Shown here one piece after another: positions 1 to 12,200 of a DNA stretch of 64,000 nucleotides. Position 1 is the stretch's first letter. Each line of letters begins with the position of its first letter. This DNA comes from Sweltsa coloradensis (taxonomy: Eukaryota; Arthropoda; Insecta; Plecoptera; Chloroperlidae), in contig JAMZAV010003114.1 of the NCBI GenBank assembly GCA_024449915.1, positions 62,001 to 126,000 of the forward strand, given 5' to 3'. The position numbers and the translations under genes are program-made. Under the pieces are notes generated by a model. That model saw only the letters and a program-made list of their open reading frames with translations, did not search any database and was not told the DNA's origin.

Positions 1-708
1 TTTTGTATTTTTGTGTGTCTGTGAACACGATTCCGGCTAAACCAATACTCCAATTGCGATGAAATTTTATGGAGGTCTGTGAAATCTCTGAACGAAGAAC
101 TGCACGGGGGGAAAAATCGATCAAAAAATTATTTCTCATGAAAATCGCAATTTTACGATTTTTTTCGATTTTTAAAAAAAAAATTCTTCGCCCTATAACA
201 TCTACATGCTTTATCCGATTGTAATGATTTTTTTACAGAGCCTTAATTTTATGAATTAATATATTCGTGTGAAATTTGAGCGCTATCAAAACATTATTTC
301 TTATAAAAATCGCCAATTTTACGATTTTTTAAATTTTTAAAACATTCTTCGACTTATAACACCTACATGCTTTATCCCATTGTATTGATTTTTTCACCGA
401 ACCTGAATTTTATGAATTAATATATTCGTGTGAAATTTGAGCGCAATCGAAAAATTATTTCTCATGATAATCGCAATTTTACGATTTTTTTTCAATTTTT
501 AACATTTCTTCGACGAATAAAACCTACATGCTTTATCCGATTGTAATGATTTTTTCACAGAACTTTAATTTTATGAGTTAATATTTTCGTGTGAAATTTG
601 AGCGTAATCGAAAAATGATCTATTAAAAAAATCACAATTTTACGCTTTTTTCGTTTAAAAAAATTACGCTCATCCATCAACGCGGCGGGACTTAAGCGTT
701 TTCCCTAG
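1..708 (+). mobile_element. Helitron-like non-autonomous element with ~161-bp tandem repeats (left-truncated by window)
   Basis: About four tandem units of roughly 161 bp run from the window start to about 655; the phrase TACATGCTTTATC recurs near 203, 364 and 524. The array ends in ATTACGCTCATCC, then an AACGC...GCGTT hairpin, then CTAG at 705-708. The same unit, spacer, hairpin and CTAG recur at 53,981-58,163. A 3' hairpin followed by CTAG is the classic Helitron terminus, and internal minisatellites are typical of Helitron/Helentron derivatives. No Rep/helicase coding is visible, so this is non-autonomous. The family assignment is inferred. Confidence 0.5.
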
Positions 709-3287
709 TTAGTCACCTGAAGAGGGTCACACCGGTTAAATCTGATGTAGGCCTAACCCTACAGCGGGCATCATACACAATTTTTTTTTAGCGGATATGG
801 GGAGGAAAGTTCCATGCTGGTCAGAACCTGCCACGGGTAGGGGGAGGAAAGTGAGGATTCGCGGTCGTCGTCATCGTCGTCGGGGAGTTCATCAAGGGGA
901 GGGGGAGGGAGAGAGGTCAAAAGTAGTAATAGTTTCCAAATAAGACTTTTGATACCTACCGAGAGTTTGCAGAGGACAGATAGGACGTCCTAATCTTAAA
1001 ATAAGCTCTATGAATTATGATGGTCTGTCTGCGTCGAATCATATGAGACTCTCGCGGCCCGAATGTATCAATAACGGGTCATTTTGCCGAGTCGCGAACC
1101 TACACTTACTCGTGTGCGACTGCGAGGTCGAGGTTTCGGGACCTCTGTGGGACCATCATCAGGACGACTGATTGGTGACAATGCGTTTATTAGTTGGCTC
1201 TAGTCTCGTTATCGAAAACAAGAAGACATAAAAGAAGACATATAACTAAAAAAATGCATTTTCAGCAATCAGTCGTCCTGATGATGCAGCCCACAGCGGG
1301 TCCGAAACGTCTAACTCACACTTGGGGCGAAATGACCCGTTTCACATCAACATGTTTCGTCACAGAGTAATAGCGATAGCGTTGATATTAGTCACTCAAC
1401 GGTAATAGTATCATCATAATGATTAGGGTTCTACCTGCCCTGTACAGACTTTCAGTACAGTAGTTACTTATAATTATCTAGGAAACATATTTCTCGTAGG
1501 TATGTGCGCTGTAGGGTACACACAAGTAACAAACGACTTAACTAAAGGAACATAAAATTCCATGCGTGATCATTATAGGGGAACTTCCAGAGAAAGACAC
1601 CGCCTTTGTAGCGCGTCATTAAATGTTCGCACCTTCGGGCTAAATTTATTCATTGATTTAGGGTCGGTCTGTGAATACGGGAGCCGTATGCCTCGGTTCC
1701 TGTCGGCATCCATAACAGATTACGGTTTAGGACGCGAGTGACGAGATCGGTTTGGACCTCGCCGCCCCGCACCTTTTAATCTTCTCCACCGATGACTCCC
1801 TGTCCGCGCGTACGATCATTACCGGGGGGGGGGGGGGGGGGGTAAAAACCCCGGTCTCCCGATTGCCGGTCGAGTGCTTTACCCATAAGCTACCGGGATT
1901 GTTGGTGCATTGTAGATCTGTAAATTGAGAAATAATCATTATCTTATTAGAAATTACAATTTCTTACTTTTGGAATGCGTTCGAGATAAAGACTTTCACA
2001 TCAACTATCGTTAGTGACTTGAAAACAAACACGTTTCTAGAAACAATGCCAATCACTCAGTTTGTGGAATTTATTTCTTGTGCCAGTTTTCGAACAGTTT
2101 CGCTTATTTTCCTTATAAATCTAAATTAATTTTGTTTTTAGTGATACGGGTTTGAATCTCGCTTGAAGTGTTTCTATATTTTCTTCATAGGCGAACGTTC
2201 GTGTACTTCAACAATTGTGTAATATAAAGGTGTTGGACACGAACAAATTAGTGTTTGCAAATATGTCTTTTAGTGGCGAAAACAATCTTGGCGTGTGAGG
2301 TGTAGGCACATTAAAATAATTTGTCACTGGATGAGAATGTGTTACGTAGTAAGCCATGCCGCCTAGTTATTACTCGTGTTCGTGTATGCAGATGCCGAGA
2401 GGGGCCGAGTTTCACCGAAGAGGGCAACGCCCGGCTCAACATCTAGTCATTACATTACATGCAAGTGTGGAGGAATGCGATGATGGAGGTAAACCCTTCC
2501 TTGTCTTGAAACTTGAGTTGTTGTTGTTGTTGTTGTTGTTGTACGTATTGGATCACTTCTGACCATCACTTCGATGTAGGTAATGGAATCCTTATCACTG
2601 CATACTAAGCACAACCAAAGTACGAAACTCAAACGCAGATTGATCAATTATTTTGTGAAATAGGTTCACATTTTTGTATAGTATTTGTTTTTATGTAATA
2701 ATATTTACACCATTCATATGAATTTCATCAATTTGGCCATTTTTAATCTGGTCAAGTGTAGGCCTCTAATTCTCTACATTCTCAATTCCATGTGCATTCC
2801 AAATTTTGCCTGCAACCCCTTCCCCCGGGTCAGGTTTGACTGGAGAACGAAACATTTGTCAGCATAATTATGTGTATCCCTTTTCGTCACTAATGGTGGA
2901 CAGCTCACGTATGGAGGTTACGGGATGCGACTAGATGTATTAATCGTAAGATATATTTTTGAACCCGGCTCCTCCACCAAAACTATTTCAACAATATTGT
3001 TCACAGTCACAGCTTATATTTTATGTAGAAGTTCTATTAAAACCGGTAAGCTCCCTGCACCGATGCTTGATAGTAATGATTTGTTCTGATTCAAAGATGT
3101 GACTTTACACTCGAACGTAAATTAGTCCTCCTAACCCAAACCAATATTTTGTATTTTGACCAAATCTTAACCAGATCCCGATAACATGTTCACTTGGATC
3201 TAAACTATTTCTTTCTAATATATTGAAGTATTCATGAATCATGAAGTAGTATTCATAGTTGAAAATTACCCGTACATATTTAATTAA
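709..3287. other. Gene-free stretch with low-complexity tracts
   Basis: No coding exon is recognisable. A dispersed repeat at about 795-905 (CCATGCTGGTCAGAACC followed by a CGTCGTCATCGTC tract) has an inverted relative at about 14,830-14,905. There is a run of 19 G at 1,824-1,842 and a (TTG)n tract at about 2,515-2,542. A 20-bp word at 2,962-2,981 recurs inverted at 8,410-8,429. Confidence 0.5.
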
Positions 3288-3400
3288 TTACAGTCGTATA
3301 GCTCAGCGTAAAACTTGAGTTCAATTCCCGCCACCGGCAATCATGGCTGAGTCCTTTAACACAGCCCCTCGACATTCTCTTCACAAATAATATAATATAA
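3288..3400 (+). repeat. tRNA-derived SINE-like fragment (family with GCCACCGGCAATCATG)
   Basis: A tRNA B-box-like GTTCAATTCCC is followed by GCCACCGGCAATCATGGCTGA. The same order (B box, then GCCAYYGGCAWTC) recurs near 5,965, 13,105 and 16,690, which marks a dispersed repeat family derived from a tRNA. Boundaries are approximate. Confidence 0.45.
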
Positions 3401-3956
3401 TTTCTCGTGGTAAGTCTGCCCAGGGTGCAATGCATGTCCCTCTTCAGCTGTCTAACTAGGTATGTTGGAGTTGGGAAATTGCGAAGGTATGTCCTAGGGC
3501 TAAACTCCAGTGAGAGGGGCATGGAATTGTTCCTGGCAATGATAATCCTATCCGACCGATCTGAAAGATGCTCCTCAAGTGATAGATGAGCCCACACACT
3601 CTCTCTTTAGTTCGAATGTTTTCGCTGCTATCCACGGTCAGTATAACATTCTAATGGAAGGCAAAGTGTTTAATTAGCCTGGCGGTGTTGGATACGATCT
3701 GAACACAGTGAAAGGCAAGAGGTGTGGGCCGCGCGGCCACGCAGCCTCTCATTATACCCGCGGGTTTCTCTGATATGTTTAGGGTCTGATTGTAGGCTAT
3801 CGTGGTGATTTATTGGTGGAATATGCGAATCTAAATGTACACTTAGTGCGGGAAGATTCATATAGGAACATTCGTGAAAGTTAGTTACAACAGAGGTGTG
3901 TTCTAGCGAGAGATATATACAAACGATCGAAGATTTAGCTAACATTTTAATATTGT

Positions 3957-4381
3957 CCTTTGTAAATCAGTTTTTAACTGAATAGGATTGACGTTAAATA
4001 AATATTGTAAATTATTTGTGAATATGAAAACAAAATGCCACTACACCAATGTATCAATCGCTATCACCATCAGAGCCATTCGCTATTTGTTTGGGGAACT
4101 CTGCTTCCTGGTTCGGCCTTGTTGATTCTGGCGTTGATCCGCGGGTGTTCACACTGTCCATACCACTGATTGATATGTTTCCTATTTTAAAAAAATCGAT
4201 CTTTGGTTGGTTATCGCTCACTCATCGATTGCGTCAGGACCTACAAGGTTGGGTTGGTCGCTTTGGTTTAATCATGGACTTATAATAGTAACTGGTAAAT
4301 CCATGGTTTAATGTCCCCCACTGAAAATCAGTTACATGACTGAGTGGGTAGACTCTAACTACGAATTTATTTATTTAGATG
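3957..4381 (+). repeat. SINE 3' tails, including a truncated copy of the tRNA-Pro-headed SINE
   Basis: 4,116-4,381 matches the body and (ATTT)n tail of the full SINE copies at 22,651-23,095 and 51,726-52,113: GCCTTGTTGATTCTGGCG, the ATCGATCTTTGGTTGG segment, then CCCACTGAAAATCAGTTA and TTTATTTATTT. 3,957-4,015 is a separate short tail (AAATCAGTTTTTAACTG, then TTAAATAAAT) that recurs at 9,718-9,790 and at 41,250-41,300. The tRNA-like head is missing here. Confidence 0.6.
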
Positions 4382-7300
4382 CATAACTTATCTGTCCGTC
4401 CGTCTGTGCGTGTTTCACGTCTCACGACTAAAACTGTACACGACACGACTTCCCGATTGACACGTGATTACATTATAGGATGATACAAAAGGTTTTTGGT
4501 GACGCTAGGGACAGACAACATTAAAATACTCGAAGCTGAGAAATCAGCAACCTGATAAAATGGTTAAGAGCGTTCACCACCTCTTTTTTAGGCATTTTCT
4601 GTTTGCTCGGCCTGAACAACTGGTTGTTTAGGAAATTTGAACATATCTCAAAGAAAGTGGAAAAAAGGTTTCTATAGTAACTATTCCTAAAATTAGTTTG
4701 AAATAATTTATAAAAAATAATTAGATTCACGAATTTCAATTTTGTTAAAAAGTCCAAATTGACTATATTGGAATTTTTTCTGGCTGATCAAGTCAAAATT
4801 TGAAAATCTATGACTGTTGGAACGTCCATGTACTTTTTGACAGTTTGAAAATTGTAATACGTAAGGATGCTTTTGTGGCCGAGCAAACGCTATTTACTAA
4901 CTATCAAAGGGTGGTGAAACCCTCTTAAAGTTGCCTGCTTACCGGCCAGCCTGCAAGGGGCAGGGGGGTGAAGACACCTGGGTTCGACCCCCTAACAATA
5001 AGTTGTGTTCACTGCCAAACCCATCGTCGCGATAAGCATAATGTTATCTACTGCACGGAATCAAAACAAGAACGACGTTTACGTTTTGTAAGTGTTTTAA
5101 AAACATTTTCTCCACATTATTCGCTAATGATCGTAACAAGAGTTTCTCTTACCGCATTCTGTATTAATGAATCTATTATATCTTTTAATATCCTGTTAAT
5201 TGTTGTAATCGGAAACTTGATGCGCATGCGCGGAGAATCGCAGATACCAACACGAGCAGAACGAACGTACCTATTTGATATTTTAACGATAGTTTCTTTT
5301 TTACATAACTTACTAACCACATTTCTAGGCCAGTTTCGTTTATATGATAATCTCGTTTGAGTTTGGGCTTTGCATAGTGAGCATAGTTTCCGCAGTGCGG
5401 ACTTCCCACTTCTCTAGCTAGGATAATAATATATAAGACCATTGGACGTGATCATCAAACATAATAACATGACAAAGATTATGTTCTACAACAAATAAAA
5501 CCTACTAGAAAGTAGCCCTAATAATTTAAAATAATTTGTGCCCAGCTGAATGAAACCTAGATTCGAACCTCGCAAAGTCATGTTTAAATTATTTATTTAA
5601 CACCAAAACACGTATTATACATCAGATTATGCCATATGACGTGCTCCACTAACAAAAATATCAACTGTGTAACAAAGAAACTTTAACAAAATAAACTAAC
5701 TCCTGTTGTCCGTTAGTCTAAGACATATTACAACATACTAAAACACCAACATCACATGTTACCTCGTATATTGCCTTATCTGGAGCATGTTACCTCGTAT
5801 ATTGCCTTATCTGAGCTCCACTAGAGTAGTGGATTGTCATACCACGGTCGTACATTCCAAAAGAGAGAGGGCCAATCACATCTCAATGATCTAGGATTGT
5901 TTAGCTCCTGTGCAACCGACAGAGGTTTAGCTCAAGAGTACCTAACGCGAGACTCAGTTTCACGAGGTCTTAGGTTCGATACCTGCCACCGGCAATCATG
6001 ACTGAAACTTTTCCCCAGAGGTTTCTGCACAACTCTCACAAGTCACAACAGCCCTCACTCTAAAACACTAGTTAGGGGATCGCAATTATTATTCATGTGC
6101 AGGTATACCCACGACAAATTTAATGTAACATTTATTTTTACTTTCGGTGCAGGAAAAGAAATGTAGTAGAAAGTAGAAGAATCCGGAGGAGGTTTCATAC
6201 AACTGAGAAGGCCTAGGCCCTACATATAGATAGACTAGACTCTGACTAGACACCTGCAGGTGCAACATTATAAACCACACACTTGTTGACTAGCTCCGAC
6301 ACTCGTTGAATACGACACGCGAGATATCTACATCTTATCAGCTGATTGGAGAGTAGGAGAGCTGGACGACCATGAGCGATGTAGTCAGCAACAAGTGGAC
6401 ACGGAGCAAAGTAGCTGGGCTGGTAGTGGTAGCAGTGGTAGTACATGCAGTGTCGCGTGTGTGATAGTCGGGGAGCTGTGTCACAAGTGTGACAAGGAAG
6501 TATAGGTGACCGTGACACGAACGTAGAGAGGTAAGGGGTGTGCGTTATCAGTGGCGTAGTCCTTGTTTATCGGAGAGGGCCAGGGGGGGGGAAGCGAACA
6601 TTGCCCATGAAACAATTGTTTCGGGAAAAGTATGTAACCTTACCTAAGTAACTGGGGGTCGGTGGGGGGGGGGGGGGGGGGGGCTCAGGCAGTGTGCCCT
6701 ATAAACAATTTGTTTCGGGAAAAGATAAACCTTACCGAACACTGGAGTCCGGGGGGGGTGGGCGGCCCACTCGTCCAAGGGTACATTATATCCTTACTAG
6801 TTTAGAGGGTTTATAGTAAGGGCCTACATCATAAAATTGTGAAGAATATCAGTTTACTGTCACTCACAAACTCCTTGCCCCAAACTGTGCCCCCCTGCCA
6901 AATTTTGGGCGGTCGCCTAGTGGTTACGCACTGTGCGTTATTGTGGCCACTACCCCCCTCTCGATGCGCTGTTGCTGCTGTACTTGTTCTCATCGCAGTG
7001 CAGTGGGTGTGATTGTCACACAAACTATTGTCGCGCTTGTGTTTCCTAGAGAATGTGCGCGGGATTCCTACGCAGAGAGCCCGGGTTCGCGACCCAGTCG
7101 ATCCACGAGGGCCAAGACCCCGAGCAGTGGAACTCAAGGGCCTGTGTTCCTCCCATCTTTACCTCGGACTTACAAGCAGGATAGCGCCGGGATAAGAACA
7201 GGTGAGATTAGCCCACTCTCTTCATAAGACCTAACGGAGCGGTGACATGATTAGCAAAAAAATTATAATTGGATTTAGTGAGCCTCCTACCGCCTACAAT

Positions 7301-8470
7301 ACTTCAAAGATAGAAATGTAAGTTTACTCACTGCATCTGCATTCCAGCATCATAGGCCTACTCTAGGTGGGTCCAGACCTAGAAGTAGGGTTAGGTTCTT
7401 CACCCGCGCACTTTGTTTTGCTACTTTCTAACGGAATATTGTTTCAACGAAATAATCTTTGCTTATTATTACCGTTAAATTGAGTCATTATCCCACAAAG
7501 GCAAAACAACCATTATTGTAGTTCGTTCACATGTACACTTCACTTGACAGAAAATACAAAAACAAAGTGAAGCTAGCATCGGCGGATTTCTCACAGCCTT
7601 TTAGATGCTGATCCACGGGTAGCATCTAGGCGGCAGTACAGAGTTGTTGCCAACCTATGAATGATATTTCCCGCTTACACAAAACAAATTCGAATACACT
7701 CTAATGTTACGCAATTTTAAACTCATCGTGATCACATTAGAGACAATTTTCACGGGTTGTCATTAGACTGAAATATGTTTTATGACATATTACATATGCA
7801 ATCCTCAAGGCATCGACTTTATATATTTTAATTCACCAAAGTCCAAAGAAAAAAATATTGCTTAACCATGCCACACTACTTCACATTATTTTTGCAAAGC
7901 AGAAAAAAAATTACAGGTGTAAGCCTATGTAGTAAGATGCCTGTTCTGGTTGATATTAATTTACAAATCTGTAATAAACAAATGATTACTTAGGCCTATA
8001 ACTAGTAATTCATATGATTATTAATGCACCATTAGATAAACAAAAATGCACAACAAACTACGTAGTATAGGCATAGACTAAAAAACTGTCAAATAAAATG
8101 ACTATGGAAATTATGACAAAAAAAATGCCCTTGAAAGTTACAGTAAGGTCATTCTTCTCAATCACCTGACTGTACTTGCCCTGATAGCAAAGTTTCTCAC
8201 CTTGTACGATCACCAGATGCTTCTGTGGACCTACTTCGGGGAGGGTCGTATGAAGCAGGAATGTTCATAAACATGATCGCTTATTTACTCGTGTGATACT
8301 TGACACAACGGTACCCTATACGATAGTATTACCCATTTTTATGGTTTAGAATGTCAAAAACATACTTAGCTCTGCATTTTCAGACTGATTCACAATATCT
8401 GAAATCCCATTTGGTGGAGGAGCCGGGTTTACGTATTTTCTGTCTTTAAGAGTCTTCACTAGACAATTGT
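4382..8470. other. Gene-free stretch with repeats
   Basis: No supportable gene. A 31-bp tandem duplication (ATGTTACCTCGTATATTGCC) lies at 5,755-5,814 and a SINE-like fragment with a B box at about 5,945-6,040. A run of about 20 G lies at about 6,664-6,683. CAGTGGCGTAG near 6,552 matches the end of the element at 31,610-32,285. A polymerase-III A-box-like word near 6,910 and a B-box-like GGTTCGCGACCC near 7,084 are 170 bp apart. The missing first CTH exon(s) could lie here or further upstream; I could not find them. Confidence 0.4.
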
Positions 8471-8476
8471 GACCTC

Positions 8477-8830
8477 GGCACGCCCGTAAGCACTCAAATT
8501 CAAATGTACAACGCTCTGGCATAAAACACAGATATTTTTATGCAGAACAACAAACAACAAACAGAATTGCTTTATGTAGTAAACCCTACTATTCATCATT
8601 GTTAAGCGTAAAGTCAACGCGTAGGGAACAACCTCTTATTTTTCCCGTTGCGTCGACTTAATGCGTAACAATGGTGTATAGTAGGGTTTATTACATACAT
8701 CAATTCGGTTTGTTGTATGTTCTTCTGCATAAAAATACCTGTGTCTTGTGCATTTTAGAATTCTCGTATATTGTTTCAATTTTTCTCTTGAGCGTTGTAC
8801 ATCTGAATTTGAGTGCTTTCGAGCGTGCCG
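8477..8830. mobile_element. Foldback (hairpin) MITE, ~350 bp
   Basis: The two halves are near-perfect reverse complements meeting near 8,645. Left-arm words such as AAGCACTCAAATTCAAATG and TTTATGCAGAACA return inverted on the right as CATCTGAATTTGAGTGCTT and TGTTCTTCTGCATAAA. There is no coding capacity. Such hairpins are usual for foldback or MITE-type DNA transposons. Confidence 0.6.
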
Positions 8831-9092
8831 TGTACATGTCTATCTCATGAACACTCGAAGTAAATCTAGCCCCGTCCCCTGATCCTCAGGGTCTGGACCA
8901 TCCTTGTTGAAGGGCAATGTCAGAGGTCATGTTTGGCTCTTATCACTGGGCGTGACACACACCGAGACGGACACAAAGTGATGCACGTAGGGGAGCTTCG
9001 CATCCTTATTACACAAACTTGTATACATATTATTGTAAACCATCCACTTCCTACAACCCCGACACACATGGTCATATTAACTTTGTCTCCAG

Positions 9093-9293
9093 GGTTACAC
9101 GTACGGCCGAGCGGGGAACCCCTCGCGCAACATCTTGGAGGGCAGTCTAGCCTCTCTGGACCGCGCTAAGTACGGCCTCGCCTTCAGCTCCGGCATGGGG
9201 GCGGTGACCACCGTCGCTGCCTTGCTGGCGGCCGGGGACCACATCGTAGCAAGCCTCGACCAGTACGGCACCACCACAGCGCACTTCAACCAG
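9093..9293 (+). CDS. CTH: CTH exon a (substrate/PLP-binding N-lobe start)
   Basis: 67 codons, phase 0 at both ends, between TTTGTCTCCAG and GTACGA. It encodes GYTYGRAGNPSRN at the start, FSSGMGAVTT in the middle and HFNQ at the end. The R-x-GNP(S/T)R motif is the family hallmark near residue 60 of human CTH. Confidence 0.92.
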
Positions 9294-12200
9294 GTACGAT
9301 CACAAGGTGGTAAGAATTACAGCTTAGCCCACAACACAAAGTACTTACCAACAGTATAATATACACCTTAAAACACACAATAATATACTCAATAATTTCA
9401 AAATAAGAACACATAGAGCACTAAACATTTCACATAAGACGACACATAATGTAAATTGAGGTAATACAAAAATAAACATGCTTGATGGTGTATGCTGAGA
9501 GCGTGTGGGCCTTGCTACTACGCCGAGTGTACCAAGGAAGTGATGCAGGTGCTCGCTGAACGTACGTCTTGATTGATACACTTACACTTAGGGTACCGGT
9601 ACCTTACATTTTGACATCAGCCCTAAAATAAATCACAAAGACTAATGCAATTTTTACTTCTGCTTCACTTATTATTTCTTTGGATTTTTCAGTGTAGGCC
9701 TAAGAGTAAAATCAACCTCCTTTGTAAATCAGTTTTTATAACTGAATAGGATAGACGTTAAATAAATAATAAATAAATAAATAAATAAAAGTTGACCATT
9801 GACATGGGAGTGATAATAATTGAAGGAGGCACGAATAGATTAATTAATTAAGGAAAAGTAGGCATTTACCGTGATACAAAAAATCCATAAGCACGACCAT
9901 TACAAAATTTCTTAACGTAGAATGATAAACAGTGATGATGAATGATATTACAGTAGGTATTCCCTCTGCACAGTTGCACACGTGTTGATGGGTGTAAGGG
10001 TACTGATACTCACTGCTATGAAACCTCAATACCCCTTGCCCCACTACTGAACATAGTACTTAGTTTAGGAATGTCCGCTGTCTGTAAGGATACACATCAG
10101 GTTCACCCGGTGTGGCAACTAGCTACATAGTGAAGGTGTTTGTGTACCGGGGAAAGAAAGAATATCCAAGAAGTGCCGCGTAAGAATCCCATCAGTCAGG
10201 GGCACACATGGCTGGTATAGCGAACCGGCCACCTGTTGAATCAGAGTATAGTATTGTGTTAAGGTGACTTGCTACCTCAGGTGGTTCCACGCAAGGTCCA
10301 CTGAATCTCCTAGTGTTCCAGCAGGCACGTGAATCACAGAGAACCAGCGATTGGTTCGCAGCTAATGTCCTGTTGTTGTTGTAGGTGCTCTCTCGCTGGA
10401 ACATAACGACGACGTTCCTGGACCTGACCGATCTGTCTGGTGTCGCGGCGGCCCTACGAGACAACACGAAGATGGTCTGGCTGGAAACACCAACAAACCC
10501 GATGCTGAAGGTGACGGACATCAGGGCGCTGGCGGAGATTGTGCACGAGAAAGACAAGCGCATCATGCTCGTAGTGGACAACACATTCCTCACGCCCTAC
10601 TTCCAGGTACGTATCGTACTTCCACGACGACCGACAACCACATTGAACCGTTTCTTGACCACGCACAGAAATAGATAAAAGGTGTATTATATTTTACAAA
10701 ACATTATAATGCTGGAGATGGACAATACTGACTGCCTACTTATTGTATTCTACTTCTAAATAGGGTGACAGGGGAGAGGTCATTGTAAGTTAGGCACACT
10801 TTCCTTCAGGGAGGCTTGAGTTCGGTTGCTAAGGCTCTTGTTCTAAAGAGAGGGAAGACGGTACTGAAATCAATCAATGCTATTGCTATAAAGTAGGTAT
10901 AACGATGAGTAGTAAATTATGGAGACGACTCGTCAAACAACAGTCGACATAAGAGCATTTAAACATTGTTTTCTACAAGAGTAATAAGAAACTGATTGTG
11001 TAACATAAATAAGTAATAACCTTTATATTACAACATATAGGTCACCTTACTAGTAACTCATCAGTTGTTGTAAAGAGTAACGTACTATTGTACCACATCC
11101 GGAGGAGTCGAGTACCCTGCGACATCCCTGAAATAAAACCCGTGGCGCCGATGTCTGTTTGTCGTCAGCTTCCTCTCTCACTGGGCGCCGACATCGCGGT
11201 CAACTCACTCAGCAAGTACATGAACGGACACTCGGACGCCATTGTTGGGGCCGTCACTACCAACAGCGAGGAGATCCACGGCAGACTCCGCACGCTGCAG
11301 AACTGTAAGTATTCACGAGTTGGTAATGCATATTTATTTCATAATTTACTCGGGTTTGTTTAAGACCAAAGACTGAACAATTTACACTTGTAAAAATATC
11401 AAATAGTCACATCCTTGAAACTGCCTAAACCCCAAATACAAATTTGGGGATACAGTGATTGCACGGAAAAATACACCAATCGTTTCACTATCTTGTTCGT
11501 TTGTTATCTCATCACAAGTTAACTATCCACATTGATTTTGCACTATTTTTATTAGCTCTCAATGTGAGAGGTATAAGATTTTTACAAGAAAACACAAAAT
11601 TTCTTCTCATTTCGACTCCCGAAACCGTGCTTCTTTCTCATAGCCTCGAAGCGATGACCTCATCATTTTTGTGTTCCAGTGTTGGGTGCCGTTCCTTCGC
11701 CCTTCGAGTGCTACCTGGTGTCGCGCGGCCTCAAGACGCTCGGACTGCGCATGGAGCAACACATGAGGAGCGGCCTCAAGGTGGCAGAGTACTTGCAGGC
11801 GCACGCGTATGTGGAGAGAGTCATGCACCCGGGTAATCATCAACAGAAACTATCATTTAATTGTTTAGATTTAGTTACTTGACACTTGTGGGTGGATGTA
11901 CCCGTTGTCATAGATAAATGTAATATGTTATGTGTGTTGGATAAATGGTGGAAATAAGGATAACTCGCGTAACAAACTCAACGCGTGTGTATGTACGGTA
12001 CCCTGTACTTCTTGTCTAGGCCTGCCGAGTCACCCACAACACGAGCTGTCTAAACGCCAGTGCTACGGACACTCCGGAATGCTCAGCTTCCAGCTGAAGG
12101 GAAGCTGGAAGACGGCAAGACTTTCGTCAAGTCGCCTCAAACTCTTCACTCTGTCTGGAGGCCTTGGGGCCGCAGAGTCCCAAGTAGAGCTCTCGTGAGT

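Noticed and set aside
2356..2562. 68-codon frame followed by GTAAAC, considered as a CTH first exon
   Set aside because: No resemblance to the CTH N terminus, and its end is a (TTG)n tract giving poly-leucine.
4968..5360. 130-codon plus-strand frame overlapped by minus-strand frames
   Set aside because: No recognisable domain, no splice context and AT-biased chance composition. The B-box-like GGGTTCGACCCCC near 4,979 has no full cloverleaf around it.
6905..7110. A-box-like and B-box-like words that could be a tRNA gene
   Set aside because: They are about 170 bp apart with no pairing acceptor arms, so no tRNA can be supported.
8933..9092. Open frame running into CTH exon a, with HVG near 8,982 that might be the N-terminal CTH motif
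   Set aside because: The surrounding residues do not match the family, and a good acceptor (TTTGTCTCCAG) starts the exon at 9,093. The N-terminal exon remains unfound.
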